The notes: generated from the letters alone by a model not told the origin. 64,000 nucleotides of DNA from Thiodiazotropha sp050291245 (GCA_050291245.1 JBNKJP010000064.1:62001-126000), one strand, 5' to 3'. Positions 8,334-17,577 are shown, counted from the stretch's first letter. Made by a program: numbers and translations.

Positions 8334-9593
8334 TCAGCTGGGTATGCGACGGATCTCACTGCCCAATCCGGCCAGTTTCTCCTCGATGTTCTGATAGCCC
8401 CGGTCGATATGGTAGATGCGGTCCACCAGGGTCTCGCCATCGGCCACCAGGCCCGCCAGTACCAGGCTGGCCGAGGCGCGCAGATCGGTGGCCATGACCG
8501 GGGCGCCGGTCAGCTTGGAACTGCCGGTACAGATGGCGGTGTTGCCCTCAAGCTTGATTTTCGCCCCCATGCGCTGCAGTTCCTGAACATGCATGAATCG
8601 GTTTTCAAAGATCGTCTCGGTGACGATGCCCACCCCTTCGGCGATGGCGTTGAGGGCGGTGAACTGGGCCTGCATGTCGGTGGGGAACGCCGGGTAGGGG
8701 GCGGTATAGATATCCACCGCGGTGGGTCGTCTACCCTGCATGTCCAGGGTGATCCAGTCCTCGCCGGTTTCGATGACCGCACCGGCTTCGCGCAACTTCT
8801 GCAGTACCGAATCGACCAGTTCCGGGCGGGTGTCACGTACTTTGATATTGCCCCGGGTGATCGCGGCGGCTACCAGAAAGGTACCGGTCTCGATCCGGTC
8901 CGGGAGCACGTCGTACTCCGTGCCGTGCAGGCTGTCCACGCCTTCAATGGTGATCGTGGGCGATCCGGCGCCGCTGATTTTCGCGCCCATCAGGTTGAGG
9001 CATTCCGCCAGATCCACCACTTCCGGTTCCCGGGCGGCGTTTTCGATCTGGCTGGTACCCTTGGCCAATGCCGCGGCCATCATCAGGTTCTCGGTGCCGG
9101 TCACGGTGACCATGTCCATGACGATGCGCGCCCCCTTCAGGCGCGTGCAGCGGGAGCGGATATAGCCGTTCTCCACGTCGATGTCGGCGCCCATGGCCCG
9201 CAGGCCTTCGATGTGCAGGTTCACCGGCCGTGAACCGATAGCGCAGCCCCCGGGGAGGGAGACATCCGCCCGGCCGAAGCGGGCCAGCATCGGCCCCAGA
9301 ACCAGGATCGAGGCGCGCATGGTCTTAACCAGTTCATAGGGGGCGCTGAACTCGTGGATGGTATTGGAATCCACCTCGATGCCCATCTTCTCGTCCACCA
9401 TCAGGCTCACCCCCATGCCGCCCAACAGCTCCATGGTGGTGGTGATGTCGTGCAGATGCGGTACATTACCGACCCGCATGGTGGATTCTGACAGCAGGGT
9501 CGCGGCCAGGATGGGCAGTGCTGCGTTCTTGGCGCCTGCGATCCGCACATCGCCCGTCAGGGGGTTACCCCCCCGGATGATCAATTTATCCAT
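8334..9593 (-). CDS. murA: UDP-N-acetylglucosamine 1-carboxyvinyltransferase
   Basis: MurA transfers enolpyruvate from PEP to UDP-GlcNAc, the first committed step of peptidoglycan synthesis in the cytoplasm. The start at 9593 gives MDKLIIRGGNPLTGDVRIAGAKNAALP, the exact family N-terminus with the catalytic Lys22 region; an upstream in-frame start would add 40 foreign residues. The flexible loop with the fosfomycin-target cysteine position reads GGCAIGSRPVNLH around residue 115, so the Cys is present and sensitivity to that inhibitor class is expected. Length is 419 residues, as usual. The gene follows hisG in the same direction after a REP-bearing gap, a common gammaproteobacterial order. Confidence 0.96.
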   Translation of the reverse strand: MDKLIIRGGNPLTGDVRIAGAKNAALPILAATLLSESTMRVGNVPHLHDITTTMELLGGMGVSLMVDEKMGIEVDSNTIHEFSAPYELVKTMRASILVLGPMLARFGRADVSLPGGCAIGSRPVNLHIEGLRAMGADIDVENGYIRSRCTRLKGARIVMDMVTVTGTENLMMAAALAKGTSQIENAAREPEVVDLAECLNLMGAKISGAGSPTITIEGVDSLHGTEYDVLPDRIETGTFLVAAAITRGNIKVRDTRPELVDSVLQKLREAGAVIETGEDWITLDMQGRRPTAVDIYTAPYPAFPTDMQAQFTALNAIAEGVGIVTETIFENRFMHVQELQRMGAKIKLEGNTAICTGSSKLTGAPVMATDLRASASLVLAGLVADGETLVDRIYHIDRGYQNIEEKLAGLGSEIRRIPS

Positions 9594-9756
9594 CGTTATA
9601 CCGGATATCCACTTGCTAGTGGGCTGATTGAATCGGCTGGCGGATCGGGCCATTTCATGGCCATTAGCCGGCAGATCGATTGAAAAAGAGACAAATAATA
9701 ACAAAATCCTCACAAAACGGGAGCCTGGATGAGGGTTTTTGTTGCACTGCGATTTT

Positions 9757-10830
9757 TCAGCGTCGGCTTACGGCCTGATCGATATATTCTTTGATGGCTG
9801 ATTGGCCGAGATCGTCGATACCGGTGAACTCCATCCGGCTCAGCCAGCCCTCCCGGGCTCGCTGGATATGCAGGATACGGGCGTAGATGTGGCTGCTCTG
9901 GTCGCTCATCAGAGAGGCCTGAAGGGTGATCCGGATGTCTGACAGGGTCTCAAGTTCAATCGGTAGATAGGCCTGCAGGCCGTTGTAGCTCAGATCGATG
10001 GCCCGCCCGGTGATCCGCTCCGGCGACACCGTCTTCTCCTGGATGGTTTGAAACGTGATGGGGAAATCCACACGGATCCTCGGGCTGCGGCGCGCCTCGA
10101 CGCGCGGAACCTCAAGGGTGCGTGGCCGATGGGTCATGAGGAGTTCGTACAGGTTGACCGCTTCCTCTTTACCCTTGACCATCACCCGGTTCGGTTCACC
10201 GCACTCGATAAACCCCTGTGCCAGGTTGCGGGAGCGTTCACTGAGCAGGACCTGCCCCCGCAGGCTGTAGGCCTCGATACGCGAGGCCAGATTCACCTCG
10301 TCCCCGATCACTGTGTATTCGTGATGCAGTTGAGAGCCGAGTTGTCCCGCCACCACCTCACCGGTGTTGATGCCGATGCCCATGAACAGCCGGGGATAGC
10401 CCCGCTTGACGTTCTCGGCGTTGATCTCCTGCATGCTGCGCTGCATCTCCACCGCGCAGGCGATGGCCCGTTCCAGATCGTCGCTCTTGGATTGGGTCAT
10501 GCCGAACAGGGCCATGATCGCATCACCCATGAACTTATCCACGCTGCCCCCATATCGGTAGATAATCTCGCACATCCGGGCAAAGTAGGCATTCAGGATC
10601 TCAATGATCACTTCTGGCGGGTAGTGCTCGGACAGGGCGGTGAACCCACGCAGGTCGGAGAGCAGGATGGTGATCTGCTTGGTCTGGGGCTTGAGTCCCT
10701 GACCCGAGGTTTCGTCGAGGGCGCGGATCAGGGCCTGATGAAGACGCCCGCGCTGCTCCGGGTTGATGTGCTGTCCCAGTGATTTGCCGACGGCATCGAT
10801 GATACGTTCGATCTCTTCGGCATGTCTCAT
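9757..10830 (-). CDS. Class III nucleotide cyclase fused to a PilZ domain
   Basis: The 357-residue protein joins a class III adenylate/guanylate cyclase domain (about 50-230) to a C-terminal PilZ domain (about 243-350). The cyclase shows the first metal Asp in ILLSDLRGFT, the second in KFMGDAIMALFG, and the transition-state Asn/Arg in GDEVNLASRIE, so it should be active, most likely making cAMP. The PilZ part has RRSPRIRV followed by the DLSYNGLQ motif (DxSxxG), the standard c-di-GMP signature. No membrane segment is present. The protein could thus let c-di-GMP set cAMP synthesis. It ends an operon with algW, 15 bases downstream of that gene. Confidence 0.85.
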   Translation of the reverse strand: MRHAEEIERIIDAVGKSLGQHINPEQRGRLHQALIRALDETSGQGLKPQTKQITILLSDLRGFTALSEHYPPEVIIEILNAYFARMCEIIYRYGGSVDKFMGDAIMALFGMTQSKSDDLERAIACAVEMQRSMQEINAENVKRGYPRLFMGIGINTGEVVAGQLGSQLHHEYTVIGDEVNLASRIEAYSLRGQVLLSERSRNLAQGFIECGEPNRVMVKGKEEAVNLYELLMTHRPRTLEVPRVEARRSPRIRVDFPITFQTIQEKTVSPERITGRAIDLSYNGLQAYLPIELETLSDIRITLQASLMSDQSSHIYARILHIQRAREGWLSRMEFTGIDDLGQSAIKEYIDQAVSRR

Positions 10831-10845
10831 GGTCAGGCTCGATAT

Positions 10846-12006
10846 CTACTTTTCGAATTTCGGTCTTTCGCCCGAGATCGCATAGAGGGTGAACTTGTCA
10901 TTGCCCCGCCAGCCACCGATTTCGATCCGGCTGCCCGGCGGTTGCCCGGCGATACGCTGCATCAGGTCCTGGGAATTCTGCACCTCGGTGGTATCGACCT
11001 TGGTGATCACGTCACCCGGGCGCAGACCGGCCTTGTTGGCGGGTCCGTCCTCCATGACCCCGGTCACCAGGATGCCGGTGTCGATGTGCAGGCCGAAGGC
11101 CTCGGCGAGTTTGTCCGTCATATCCTGACCCTGGATGCCGATCCAGCCCCGCACCACCCGTCCGGTTTCGATCAACTGCTTCATAATACCCTCGGCCAGA
11201 TCGAATGGGATGGCGAAGCCGATGCCGTGGGAAGCGCCGGTCTTGGAGAAGATCGCGGTATTGATGCCGATGAGTTCGCCCCGGGCATTCACCAGTGCGC
11301 CACCGGAATTGCCCGGGTTGATGGCGGCATCGGTCTGGATGAAATTTTCGAAGGTGCTGATGCCCAGGTGAGAGCGGCCGGTGGCGCTGACGATGCCCAT
11401 GGTAACGGTCTGGCCGACCCCGAAGGGATTGCCGATGGCCAGCACCACGTCGCCTACCTGCTGGGTTCCGGAGTGGCCGATGGGGATCGGTGACAGGGGT
11501 GTATTGCTGTCGATTTTCAAAACCGCGACATCGGATTCCGCATCACTTCCGACCACGCTGACATCGACGCTCTGACCGTTGGCCAGCACCACCTTGATCT
11601 CGTTCGCACCCTCGATCACGTGATGGTTGGTGAGCAGGTAACCCTCATTCGAGACGATTACCCCGGAACCCAGGCTGGTGTCGAGCCGTTGGCGGGTCTT
11701 TTCCGGAAGCATACCGCCGAACAGGTGCTGGAGAATCGGGTCGTTAAAGCGCAGCGCCTGGGATTCGGTGGTGATTTTGGTCGAGAAGATGTTGACCACC
11801 GAGGGGGCGGCGACACCCACGGCATCCGCATAGGAAAAGGGGCCGGATGGTCGGGGGACGGTCACCACGGGCGGGTTTTGCGGCGGGGGCAGGACGGTCG
11901 CGGGTTTCTCGGGAAGCACCTGGTCAGGCATCAGGTAGAGGGCCACGAAGGCACCCGCCAGCCCGGCGGTGAGCGCGGTCAGCAGCAGTGAGAAAAATCT
12001 ACGCAT
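10846..12006 (-). CDS. algW: Periplasmic serine protease, AlgW/DegS type
   Basis: The product of 386 residues has one N-terminal membrane anchor (MRRFFSLLLTALTAGLAGAFVALYLM), a trypsin-like domain and a single PDZ domain, the architecture of DegS/AlgW rather than of two-PDZ DegP. The catalytic triad is visible as TNHHVIEGA (His), SDVAVLKI (Asp) and NPGNSGGAL (Ser). The PDZ domain covers about 285-380. Family members sense misfolded outer-membrane proteins and cleave the anti-sigma factor RseA/MucA to release the envelope-stress sigma factor. The start at 12006 was chosen because it begins the anchor; a longer reading to 12423 would overlap the divergent Nif3 gene. Confidence 0.9.
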   Translation of the reverse strand: MRRFFSLLLTALTAGLAGAFVALYLMPDQVLPEKPATVLPPPQNPPVVTVPRPSGPFSYADAVGVAAPSVVNIFSTKITTESQALRFNDPILQHLFGGMLPEKTRQRLDTSLGSGVIVSNEGYLLTNHHVIEGANEIKVVLANGQSVDVSVVGSDAESDVAVLKIDSNTPLSPIPIGHSGTQQVGDVVLAIGNPFGVGQTVTMGIVSATGRSHLGISTFENFIQTDAAINPGNSGGALVNARGELIGINTAIFSKTGASHGIGFAIPFDLAEGIMKQLIETGRVVRGWIGIQGQDMTDKLAEAFGLHIDTGILVTGVMEDGPANKAGLRPGDVITKVDTTEVQNSQDLMQRIAGQPPGSRIEIGGWRGNDKFTLYAISGERPKFEK

Positions 12007-12087
12007 ATACAACAAATCCGGAAAAAACAGACCCTGTGACCCCAAAGCGGGGTGAGAAATACGGTCTAGCTGGTTACAATTCGGGAC

Positions 12088-12840
12088 ATGGTCGAACTTC
12101 TGACACTCGAAGCCTACTGCAACAACCTGCTCTCCGTCGAGGCATTTGATGATTATTGTCCAAATGGTGTACAGGTGGAGGCCTCCACGGAAGTGCATAA
12201 ACTGATGGGCGGCGTGACCGCCTCCCGGGCGTTGATCGAAGCCGCGGAAACCTGGGGGGCGGATGCCCTGCTGGTGCATCATGGTTATTTCTGGAAGGGC
12301 GAGGCAGCTTCCCTGAGGGGGGTCAAAGGACAGCGAGTCGGGCGCCTGTTTCGCCAGGGGATCAGTCTCCTGGCCTACCATCTTCCCCTCGACGCGCATC
12401 CGGTGCATGGCAACAACCGACAACTGGCCGAGCGGCTCGGCTTGAGTAATGCGGAGCCAGCCCGGGCGGCCGGCGGGTTGCTGTGGCAGGCGGCTTTGGA
12501 ACCCCCGGTATCATCCACGGAACTCGGCCTGCGGCTCGAGCAGGCACTGGATCGAACCCCATTGCACATCCCCGCCCGGCGTGAGCCCTTGCGACGGGTG
12601 GGCTGGTGCACCGGCGCCGCCCAGGGCTATATCGAGCAGGCCGCCGAGCTGGGTCTTGATGCCTTCATCTCCGGCGAGATCTCCGAGCCCACGGTTCATC
12701 TGGCCCGGGAACTGGACATCCACTACTTCTCGGCGGGTCACCATGCCACGGAACGCTACGGAGTCGCCTCCCTGGGACAGCATCTGGCGGAGCGTTTTGA
12801 CCTGGAATGGTGTTTTCGGGATCTGGACAACCCGGTTTAA
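12088..12840 (+). CDS. Nif3-like dinuclear metal-centre protein (YbgI family)
   Basis: This 250-residue protein belongs to the Nif3/DUF34 family, toroidal hexamers with a two-metal centre. Metal-ligand segments are visible: LLVHHGYFWKG near residue 62, AYHLPLDAHPVHGNN near 96, and the C-terminal HYFSAGHHATERYGV near 215, with the conserved CPNGVQVE near the N-terminus. It was once annotated as GTP cyclohydrolase I type 2, but the physiological reaction is unsettled. It is divergent from algW across 81 bases, the order seen in many gammaproteobacteria, so the two promoters share this gap. Confidence 0.9.
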   Translation: MVELLTLEAYCNNLLSVEAFDDYCPNGVQVEASTEVHKLMGGVTASRALIEAAETWGADALLVHHGYFWKGEAASLRGVKGQRVGRLFRQGISLLAYHLPLDAHPVHGNNRQLAERLGLSNAEPARAAGGLLWQAALEPPVSSTELGLRLEQALDRTPLHIPARREPLRRVGWCTGAAQGYIEQAAELGLDAFISGEISEPTVHLARELDIHYFSAGHHATERYGVASLGQHLAERFDLEWCFRDLDNPV

Positions 12841-13190
12841 GCGACCTACGAAGCGGCGTGCCCGGGTGCCTGTGCGGCGAGCACGAATGATCCGCTTGCG
12901 GGGGGGATTTTCAAAATCCGTTGGATCCAATCCATGCGCTGTGTGGCATGTGTAACTGGTTGATTGCGCGTTTTATTTGTGAGTTTTTCATGGATCCGCA
13001 AGATGCCTTGCATTTCCACTGATTCAGGAAGTTGGCGCCAATCCACCTTGACCCGTGAGCCGACATTATGGAGAATGCGCCGTTAATTTTCTCAGTTTAT
13101 GTAAGTATATTCTAATGTCCTTAAAATATGGGCGGGACGGAAACTGCTTTGTTTTCAACCGCCTATGACAGTAGCCGGGGATAAATAATT
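12841..13190. other. Intergenic region ahead of petA
   Basis: No gene could be supported in these 350 bases. The DNA turns AT-rich between about 13075 and 13140 and should contain the petABC promoter, but I could not place -35/-10 boxes with confidence. GGGGATAAATAATT directly before the petA ATG supplies a ribosome site with fairly long spacing. Confidence 0.4.
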
Positions 13191-13787
13191 ATGAGCGCAG
13201 ATGGCGTTGATTTGAAAAAGCGGCGTACCCTTACGCTTGCTACCAGTGCGGTCGGGGCGGTAGGTGCCGGATTCGTGATCTATCCGTTTCTGGCGGCTTG
13301 GGCTCCCAGTGAGAAGGCCAAGGCCGCAGGTGCGCCGGTTGAAGCCGATATCGGCAAGCTCGAGCCCGGGCAGCTGATGCGGGTGAAGTGGCGTGGCAAA
13401 CCGGTGTGGATCGTCCACCGTACCGAGCAGAACATTGCCGATCTGCCGAAGCTCGACGAGCGGTTGCTCGATCCAACGTCCGAGGACACCGGGCAACAAC
13501 CCGAATACTGCAAGAACGCGACCCGCTCTATTAAGGAGAAGTATCTGGTGGCCGTGGGTATCTGCACCCATCTGGGTTGCTCCCCCACCTACCGCCCGGA
13601 TGTGGCCCCTGAGGATCTGGGAGCGGATTGGCTGGGTGGCTTTTACTGCCCCTGTCACGGTTCCCGTTTCGACCTGGCCGGTCGGGTCTTCTCCGGCGTT
13701 CCCGCGCCGAAGAATCTGGAAATCCCCCCCTACCAGTATCTCTCCGACACCAAAATCCTGGTCGGTGCCGATGGAGGAGCAGCCTGA
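13191..13787 (+). CDS. petA: Cytochrome bc1 complex, Rieske iron-sulfur subunit
   Basis: This 198-residue subunit carries the [2Fe-2S] cluster that takes electrons from ubiquinol at the Qo site and passes them to cytochrome c1. The N-terminal part has a twin-Arg-containing KKRRTLTLATSAVGAVGAGFV signal-anchor, typical of Tat-exported Rieske proteins. Cluster ligands are in the boxes CTHLGCSP and CPCHGSRFD, including the disulphide cysteines. It is the first gene of petA-petB-petC; its stop overlaps the petB start by one base (TGATG), so translation is coupled. Confidence 0.96.
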   Translation: MSADGVDLKKRRTLTLATSAVGAVGAGFVIYPFLAAWAPSEKAKAAGAPVEADIGKLEPGQLMRVKWRGKPVWIVHRTEQNIADLPKLDERLLDPTSEDTGQQPEYCKNATRSIKEKYLVAVGICTHLGCSPTYRPDVAPEDLGADWLGGFYCPCHGSRFDLAGRVFSGVPAPKNLEIPPYQYLSDTKILVGADGGAA

Positions 13788-15016
13788 TGAGCGCTATGAA
13801 AAATTTTGTCGGCTGGATCGACGACCGTTTCCCGCTGACCAAGGTCTGGAATGAGCATCTGGCTCAGTACTACGCACCGAAGAACTTTAACTTCTGGTAT
13901 TTCTTCGGTTCCCTGGCGTTGCTGGTGCTGGTCAACCAGATCCTCACCGGCGTCTGGCTGGCGATGAGCTACAAACCCGATGCGGAACTGGCGTTCGGTT
14001 CGGTTGAATACATCATGCGCGATGTGGACTGGGGCTGGTTGATCCGCTACATGCACTCCACCGGCGCCTCGGCCTTCTTCATCGTGATCTATATGCACAT
14101 GTTCCGCGGCCTGATGTACGGTTCCTACCGCAAGCCCCGGGAACTGCTGTGGATCATCGGTGTGATCATCTACCTGGCGATGATGGCCACCGCCTTCTTC
14201 GGCTATCTGCTGCCCTGGGGCCAGATGTCCTACTGGGGTGCCCAGGTTATCGTCAACCTGTTCTCCGCGGTGCCGGTGATCGGTCCCGACCTGGGTGTCT
14301 GGGTGCGGGGTGACTATGTCATCTCCGACGCCACCCTGAACCGCTTCTTCGCCCTGCACTTCCTGCTGCCGTTCCTGCTGGCGGCCCTGGTGTTCGTCCA
14401 CATCGTGGCCTTGCACAAGGTGGGATCCAACAATCCCGATGGCGTCGAGATCAAGAAAAACAAGGATGAGAACGGGATCCCCAAAGACGGTATTCCCTTC
14501 CACCCCTACTACACGGTGAAGGATATCGCCGGGGTCGCAGGCTTCCTGTTCCTGTTTGCCGCGGTGATCTTCTATGCCCCGGAGATGGGCGGCTACTTCC
14601 TTGAGCATCCCAACTTCGAACCGGCCAATCCGCTGAAGACCCCGCCGCACATCGCGCCGGTCTGGTACTTCACCCCCTTCTACGCGATCCTGCGCGCCGT
14701 TCCTTCGATGGCCGGTTCCGCGTTCCCGGGTGTGGTGGCCATGTTCGCATCCATCCTGGTGATGTTCTTTCTGCCCTGGCTGGATCGCAGCCCGGTCAAG
14801 TCGATCCGCTACAAAGGCACGGTCACCAAAGTCATGCTGGGCCTGTTCGTGGTCGACTTCATCATGCTCGGCTATCTGGGGACTCAGGCAACCACAGCGC
14901 TGTACACGATACTCGCGCAGGTGGGTACTGCCTTCTATTTTGCCTTCTTCCTGTTGATGCCCATCTACAGCAAGCTCGACAAGACCCAACCCGTGCCTGA
15001 GAGGGTGACCGAATGA
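13787..15016 (+). CDS. petB: Cytochrome b of the bc1 complex
   Basis: The 409-residue subunit has eight predicted membrane helices and the four haem-ligand histidines (HSTGASAFF near 95, HMFRGLMYG near 108, and HFLLPFLLAALVFVHIVALH near 200-215). The Qo-site PEWY element appears as APVWYFTPFYA. It provides both quinone sites and haems bL and bH. The start at 13787 was preferred over an upstream ATG at 13628 because that would place 53 extra residues inside petA; MSAMKNFVGWIDDRFP is the family N-terminus. It overlaps petC by four bases (ATGA). Confidence 0.96.
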   Translation: MSAMKNFVGWIDDRFPLTKVWNEHLAQYYAPKNFNFWYFFGSLALLVLVNQILTGVWLAMSYKPDAELAFGSVEYIMRDVDWGWLIRYMHSTGASAFFIVIYMHMFRGLMYGSYRKPRELLWIIGVIIYLAMMATAFFGYLLPWGQMSYWGAQVIVNLFSAVPVIGPDLGVWVRGDYVISDATLNRFFALHFLLPFLLAALVFVHIVALHKVGSNNPDGVEIKKNKDENGIPKDGIPFHPYYTVKDIAGVAGFLFLFAAVIFYAPEMGGYFLEHPNFEPANPLKTPPHIAPVWYFTPFYAILRAVPSMAGSAFPGVVAMFASILVMFFLPWLDRSPVKSIRYKGTVTKVMLGLFVVDFIMLGYLGTQATTALYTILAQVGTAFYFAFFLLMPIYSKLDKTQPVPERVTE

Positions 15017-15753
15017 AAAAGCTGATTGTTGCATTCTTATTAGCCGCGGCCCCCATGCTCGGACTGGCTTCGGGCGCAGGACCGCACCTTGAAGACGCCA
15101 ATATCGACCTGGGCGATCAGGCCTCGCTGCAGCGTGGCGCCAAGTACTTCGTCAACTACTGCCTGAGCTGCCATTCGGCCAAGTATCAGCGCTACAACCG
15201 TATGGCGAAGGATCTGGGTCTCACCGAGGAAGAGGTGATCAACAACCTGATGTTCACCACCGACAAGATCGGCGACACCATGAAGGTGGCCATGACCACC
15301 GAGCAGGGCAATGCCTGGTTCGGTAACGCACCACCGGATCTGAGCGTGCTGATCCGTGCCCGGGGCGTGGATTACATCTACACCTACCTGAAGAGTTTCT
15401 ACCTGGACGAAAAGCGTCCCTTCGGTGTGAACAACACCGTGTTCCCGGACGTGGCCATGCCCCATGTGCTGTGGAAACTCCAGGGTACTCAGAAGGCGGT
15501 GTTCAAGACGGAGACCGATGATCAGGGTCATGAGCACGAGGTCTTCGAAGGCTTCGAGCAGGTCACCCCGGGTACCCTCAGCGCCGAGGAGTACGATCAG
15601 GTGGCCCGTGATCTGACCGCCTTCCTGAGCTATGTGGGCGAGCCGATTCAGATGGAGAGAAAGCGTCTCGGTATCTGGGTGCTGCTGTTCATCGCCGTGT
15701 TCTTCGTGGTCTCCTACCTGCTCAAGAAAGAGTACTGGAAGGATATTCACTGA
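15013..15753 (+). CDS. petC: Cytochrome c1 of the bc1 complex
   Basis: The 246-residue protein has a cleavable signal peptide (MKKLIVAFLLAAAPMLGLASG), the single haem site CLSCH near residue 51, a distal Met region, and a C-terminal membrane anchor (LGIWVLLFIAVFFVVSYLL) ending in KKEYWKDIH. It carries electrons from the Rieske centre to soluble cytochromes in the periplasm. It is the last gene of the operon, 22 bases before a strong terminator. Confidence 0.95.
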   Translation: MKKLIVAFLLAAAPMLGLASGAGPHLEDANIDLGDQASLQRGAKYFVNYCLSCHSAKYQRYNRMAKDLGLTEEEVINNLMFTTDKIGDTMKVAMTTEQGNAWFGNAPPDLSVLIRARGVDYIYTYLKSFYLDEKRPFGVNNTVFPDVAMPHVLWKLQGTQKAVFKTETDDQGHEHEVFEGFEQVTPGTLSAEEYDQVARDLTAFLSYVGEPIQMERKRLGIWVLLFIAVFFVVSYLLKKEYWKDIH

Positions 15754-15775
15754 TACCCGGTTCAACTCGCTGACA

Positions 15776-15813
15776 AAAAGGCGCACAGTTGCGGTATACT
15801 GTGCGCCTTTTTT
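15776..15813 (+). terminator. Rho-independent terminator after petABC
   Basis: A nine-base stem, GGCGCACAG / CTGTGCGCC (15780-15788 and 15799-15807), closes a ten-base loop, is preceded by A5 and is followed by T6. The A-tract and T-tract could make it work in both directions, but only petC reads into it. It separates petABC from sspAB. Confidence 0.93.
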
Positions 15814-15888
15814 CGTGTGGTAATTTTCTTGTCCGGTGTTGCTCATGGGCTTTTCGACAGACACGGACAATTTCGGGAGAGGCAGATA

Positions 15889-16512
15889 ATGGCAGCAGTT
15901 GCGAATAAACGCTCAGTGATGACCCTCTATTCGGATCCGACGGACCCCTACTGTCACCGGGTCAGGCTGGTGTTGGCGGAAAAGAATATCACCTACGAAG
16001 TGGAAGATATCGATCCGCTGAACGTTCCGGAAGAGGTGATGGAGCTCAATCCCTACGGAACCCTCCCCACCCTGGTCGACCGGGATCTCAAACTCTATGA
16101 ATCGCGCATCATCATGGAGTATTTGGATGAGCGTTTTCCGCATCCTCCGCTGCTGCCGGTGGATCCGGTGTCACGTTCCACCTCACGATTGCTGATGTAC
16201 CGTGTGGATAATGACTGGTACACCCTCATGGATACCATTTTCAATGGTAAGAAAGAGGCGGCCAAGGCGCGCAAGGAGCTGCGTGAGAGCCTGATCACCA
16301 CCTCTCCGGTATTCAGCGCCAAACCCTTTTTCATGAGCGATGAGTTTACCCTGGTGGACTGCGCGATCGCTCCGTTGCTTTGGCGCCTCCCGGAACTCGG
16401 CGTGGAACTGCCGGGCAGTGCCAAGGGCATCCTCGAATACAGCAAGCGCTTGTTTGAAAAGGACTCTTTTATCAAGAGTCTCTCCGAAGCAGAACAGGAA
16501 ATGCGCGGCTGA
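15889..16512 (+). CDS. sspA: Stringent starvation protein A
   Basis: SspA is a glutathione-S-transferase-fold protein of 207 residues that binds RNA polymerase and affects gene expression in stationary phase and stress. The thioredoxin-like half has MTLYSDPTDPYCHRVRLVLAEK and LNPYGTLPTLVDRD, and the helical half ends in SLSEAEQEMRG. The start at 15889 has a GGAGAGG ribosome site; an upstream in-frame start at 15817 would overlap the terminator. sspB follows after five bases, the standard pair. Confidence 0.95.
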   Translation: MAAVANKRSVMTLYSDPTDPYCHRVRLVLAEKNITYEVEDIDPLNVPEEVMELNPYGTLPTLVDRDLKLYESRIIMEYLDERFPHPPLLPVDPVSRSTSRLLMYRVDNDWYTLMDTIFNGKKEAAKARKELRESLITTSPVFSAKPFFMSDEFTLVDCAIAPLLWRLPELGVELPGSAKGILEYSKRLFEKDSFIKSLSEAEQEMRG

Positions 16513-16517
16513 CAGAT

Positions 16518-16919
16518 ATGTCTGATATGACCTCCAACCGTCCCTACCTGGTGCGGGCCCTGTACGAGTGGCTGGTGGATAACGGCAAGACTCCCTACCT
16601 GATGGTGAATGCCGACAGTCAGGGCGCACAAGTGCCCCGGCGCTTCGTGGAGGGGGGGCGTATCATCCTCAACGTTGACCCCTCGGCAATCTCCGGACTG
16701 GTGCTGGGGAATGACTGGATCAGTTTCAGCGCTCGTTTTGGCGGGGTGTCCGAGGAGATCCTGATACCACCCAGAGCCGTCCTGGGGATCTATGCCCGGG
16801 AGAACGGTCAGGGTATGTTGTTTCCGGATGATGATACGGAGGTGGAGGAGGTTCCGGACGATGAGCCCGATCCTACGCCGCCTTCCGGCGGGCGACCCTC
16901 ACTCAAGGTGGTCAAGTAA
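16518..16919 (+). CDS. sspB: ClpXP protease specificity-enhancing factor SspB
   Basis: SspB is an adaptor that binds ssrA-tagged proteins (and RseA in the envelope-stress pathway) and delivers them to ClpXP. The 133-residue product has the SspB fold (RPYLVRALYEWLVDNGKTPYL, then IILNVDPSAISGL and ISFSARFGGVSEEI), an acidic linker, and the C-terminal ClpX-docking tail GGRPSLKVVK. The docking tail is intact, which supports function. It is co-transcribed with sspA. Confidence 0.95.
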   Translation: MSDMTSNRPYLVRALYEWLVDNGKTPYLMVNADSQGAQVPRRFVEGGRIILNVDPSAISGLVLGNDWISFSARFGGVSEEILIPPRAVLGIYARENGQGMLFPDDDTEVEEVPDDEPDPTPPSGGRPSLKVVK

Positions 16920-16947
16920 TCCCCGCACGTCTACTCCCCGTAAGTAG

Positions 16948-16973
16948 CCTGGATAGAGCGAAGCGTATCCAGG
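16948..16973. repeat. Intergenic hairpin repeat
   Basis: CCTGGATA (16948-16955) and TATCCAGG (16966-16973) form a perfect eight-base stem around GAGCGAAGCG. Repeats with this GAGCGAAGCG-type loop are common between genes in gammaproteobacteria (recalled, not searched). It lies between sspB and the converging DUF3301 gene and might help end both transcripts, although no T-run follows. Confidence 0.6.
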
Positions 16974-17099
16974 ACCCGGCAGAATGCGAAGGACTGCGGA
17001 ATCACTCAAACCTCGCCAGGTAATCGCCATCTTGCGCAAATTTTGCGGTGATTGGCGTACATTTGCGGTTCAAATTTCATCATTGAAGTGCCCTTGGCA

Positions 17100-17447
17100 T
17101 CAGCTCTGATCCTGACTTTGCTGTTCCTCTTCCTGCTCCGCCATCTTCGGCAGATCCAGGTGCAGGCTGGTGTTGCTGCTGCCCAACATGACCAGGTAAC
17201 CGGTACGCCGTCCCGACCCTTCTATGCTGTAGTCAAAGGCATAGACACGGCGGATTTTCGGTCCGGCCGGGGTCCATCGCAGTCCCACCCGATGCAAGGC
17301 TACGGTTTGGTCGAGTAGTTGCACCCCGTGACTGAGGCAGGCGCGGCGGCCGATCTGCAGGGCGATTTCCCGGATACGTAGACTGTCCCGCCAGAAACTG
17401 ACGATCAGCATCAGCACCAACAACAGATTCAGGGTGGTGTAGTTCAT
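17100..17447 (-). CDS. DUF3301-type membrane-anchored small protein
   Basis: The 115-residue protein has an N-terminal membrane segment (LNLLLVLMLIVSFW) followed by the recognisable stretch SLRIREIALQIGRRACLSHGVQLLDQTVAL and RVYAFDYSIEGSGRRTGYLVMLG, which I associate with the gammaproteobacterial DUF3301 family. The function is not known. The tail is polar and Gln/Glu-rich. It converges with sspB and is divergent from the macro-domain gene. Confidence 0.75.
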   Translation of the reverse strand: MNYTTLNLLLVLMLIVSFWRDSLRIREIALQIGRRACLSHGVQLLDQTVALHRVGLRWTPAGPKIRRVYAFDYSIEGSGRRTGYLVMLGSSNTSLHLDLPKMAEQEEEQQSQDQS

Positions 17448-17577
17448 GTCAGGAGCGAGTAGTCGCCTGGGTTATAATTTCAGCATTCAGAGGTTTCATT
17501 CGCCAGCCTGGATCTCTGGGTTAGTGATGGTATGGCGGGCATAAACAGTGCGCAAGGATACCGGATAAGCGGACATT

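Noticed and set aside
13730..15034. A 434-codon open frame antisense to petB
   Set aside because: It mirrors the GC-rich petB codon pattern and has no ribosome site or recognisable protein text; petB is certain.
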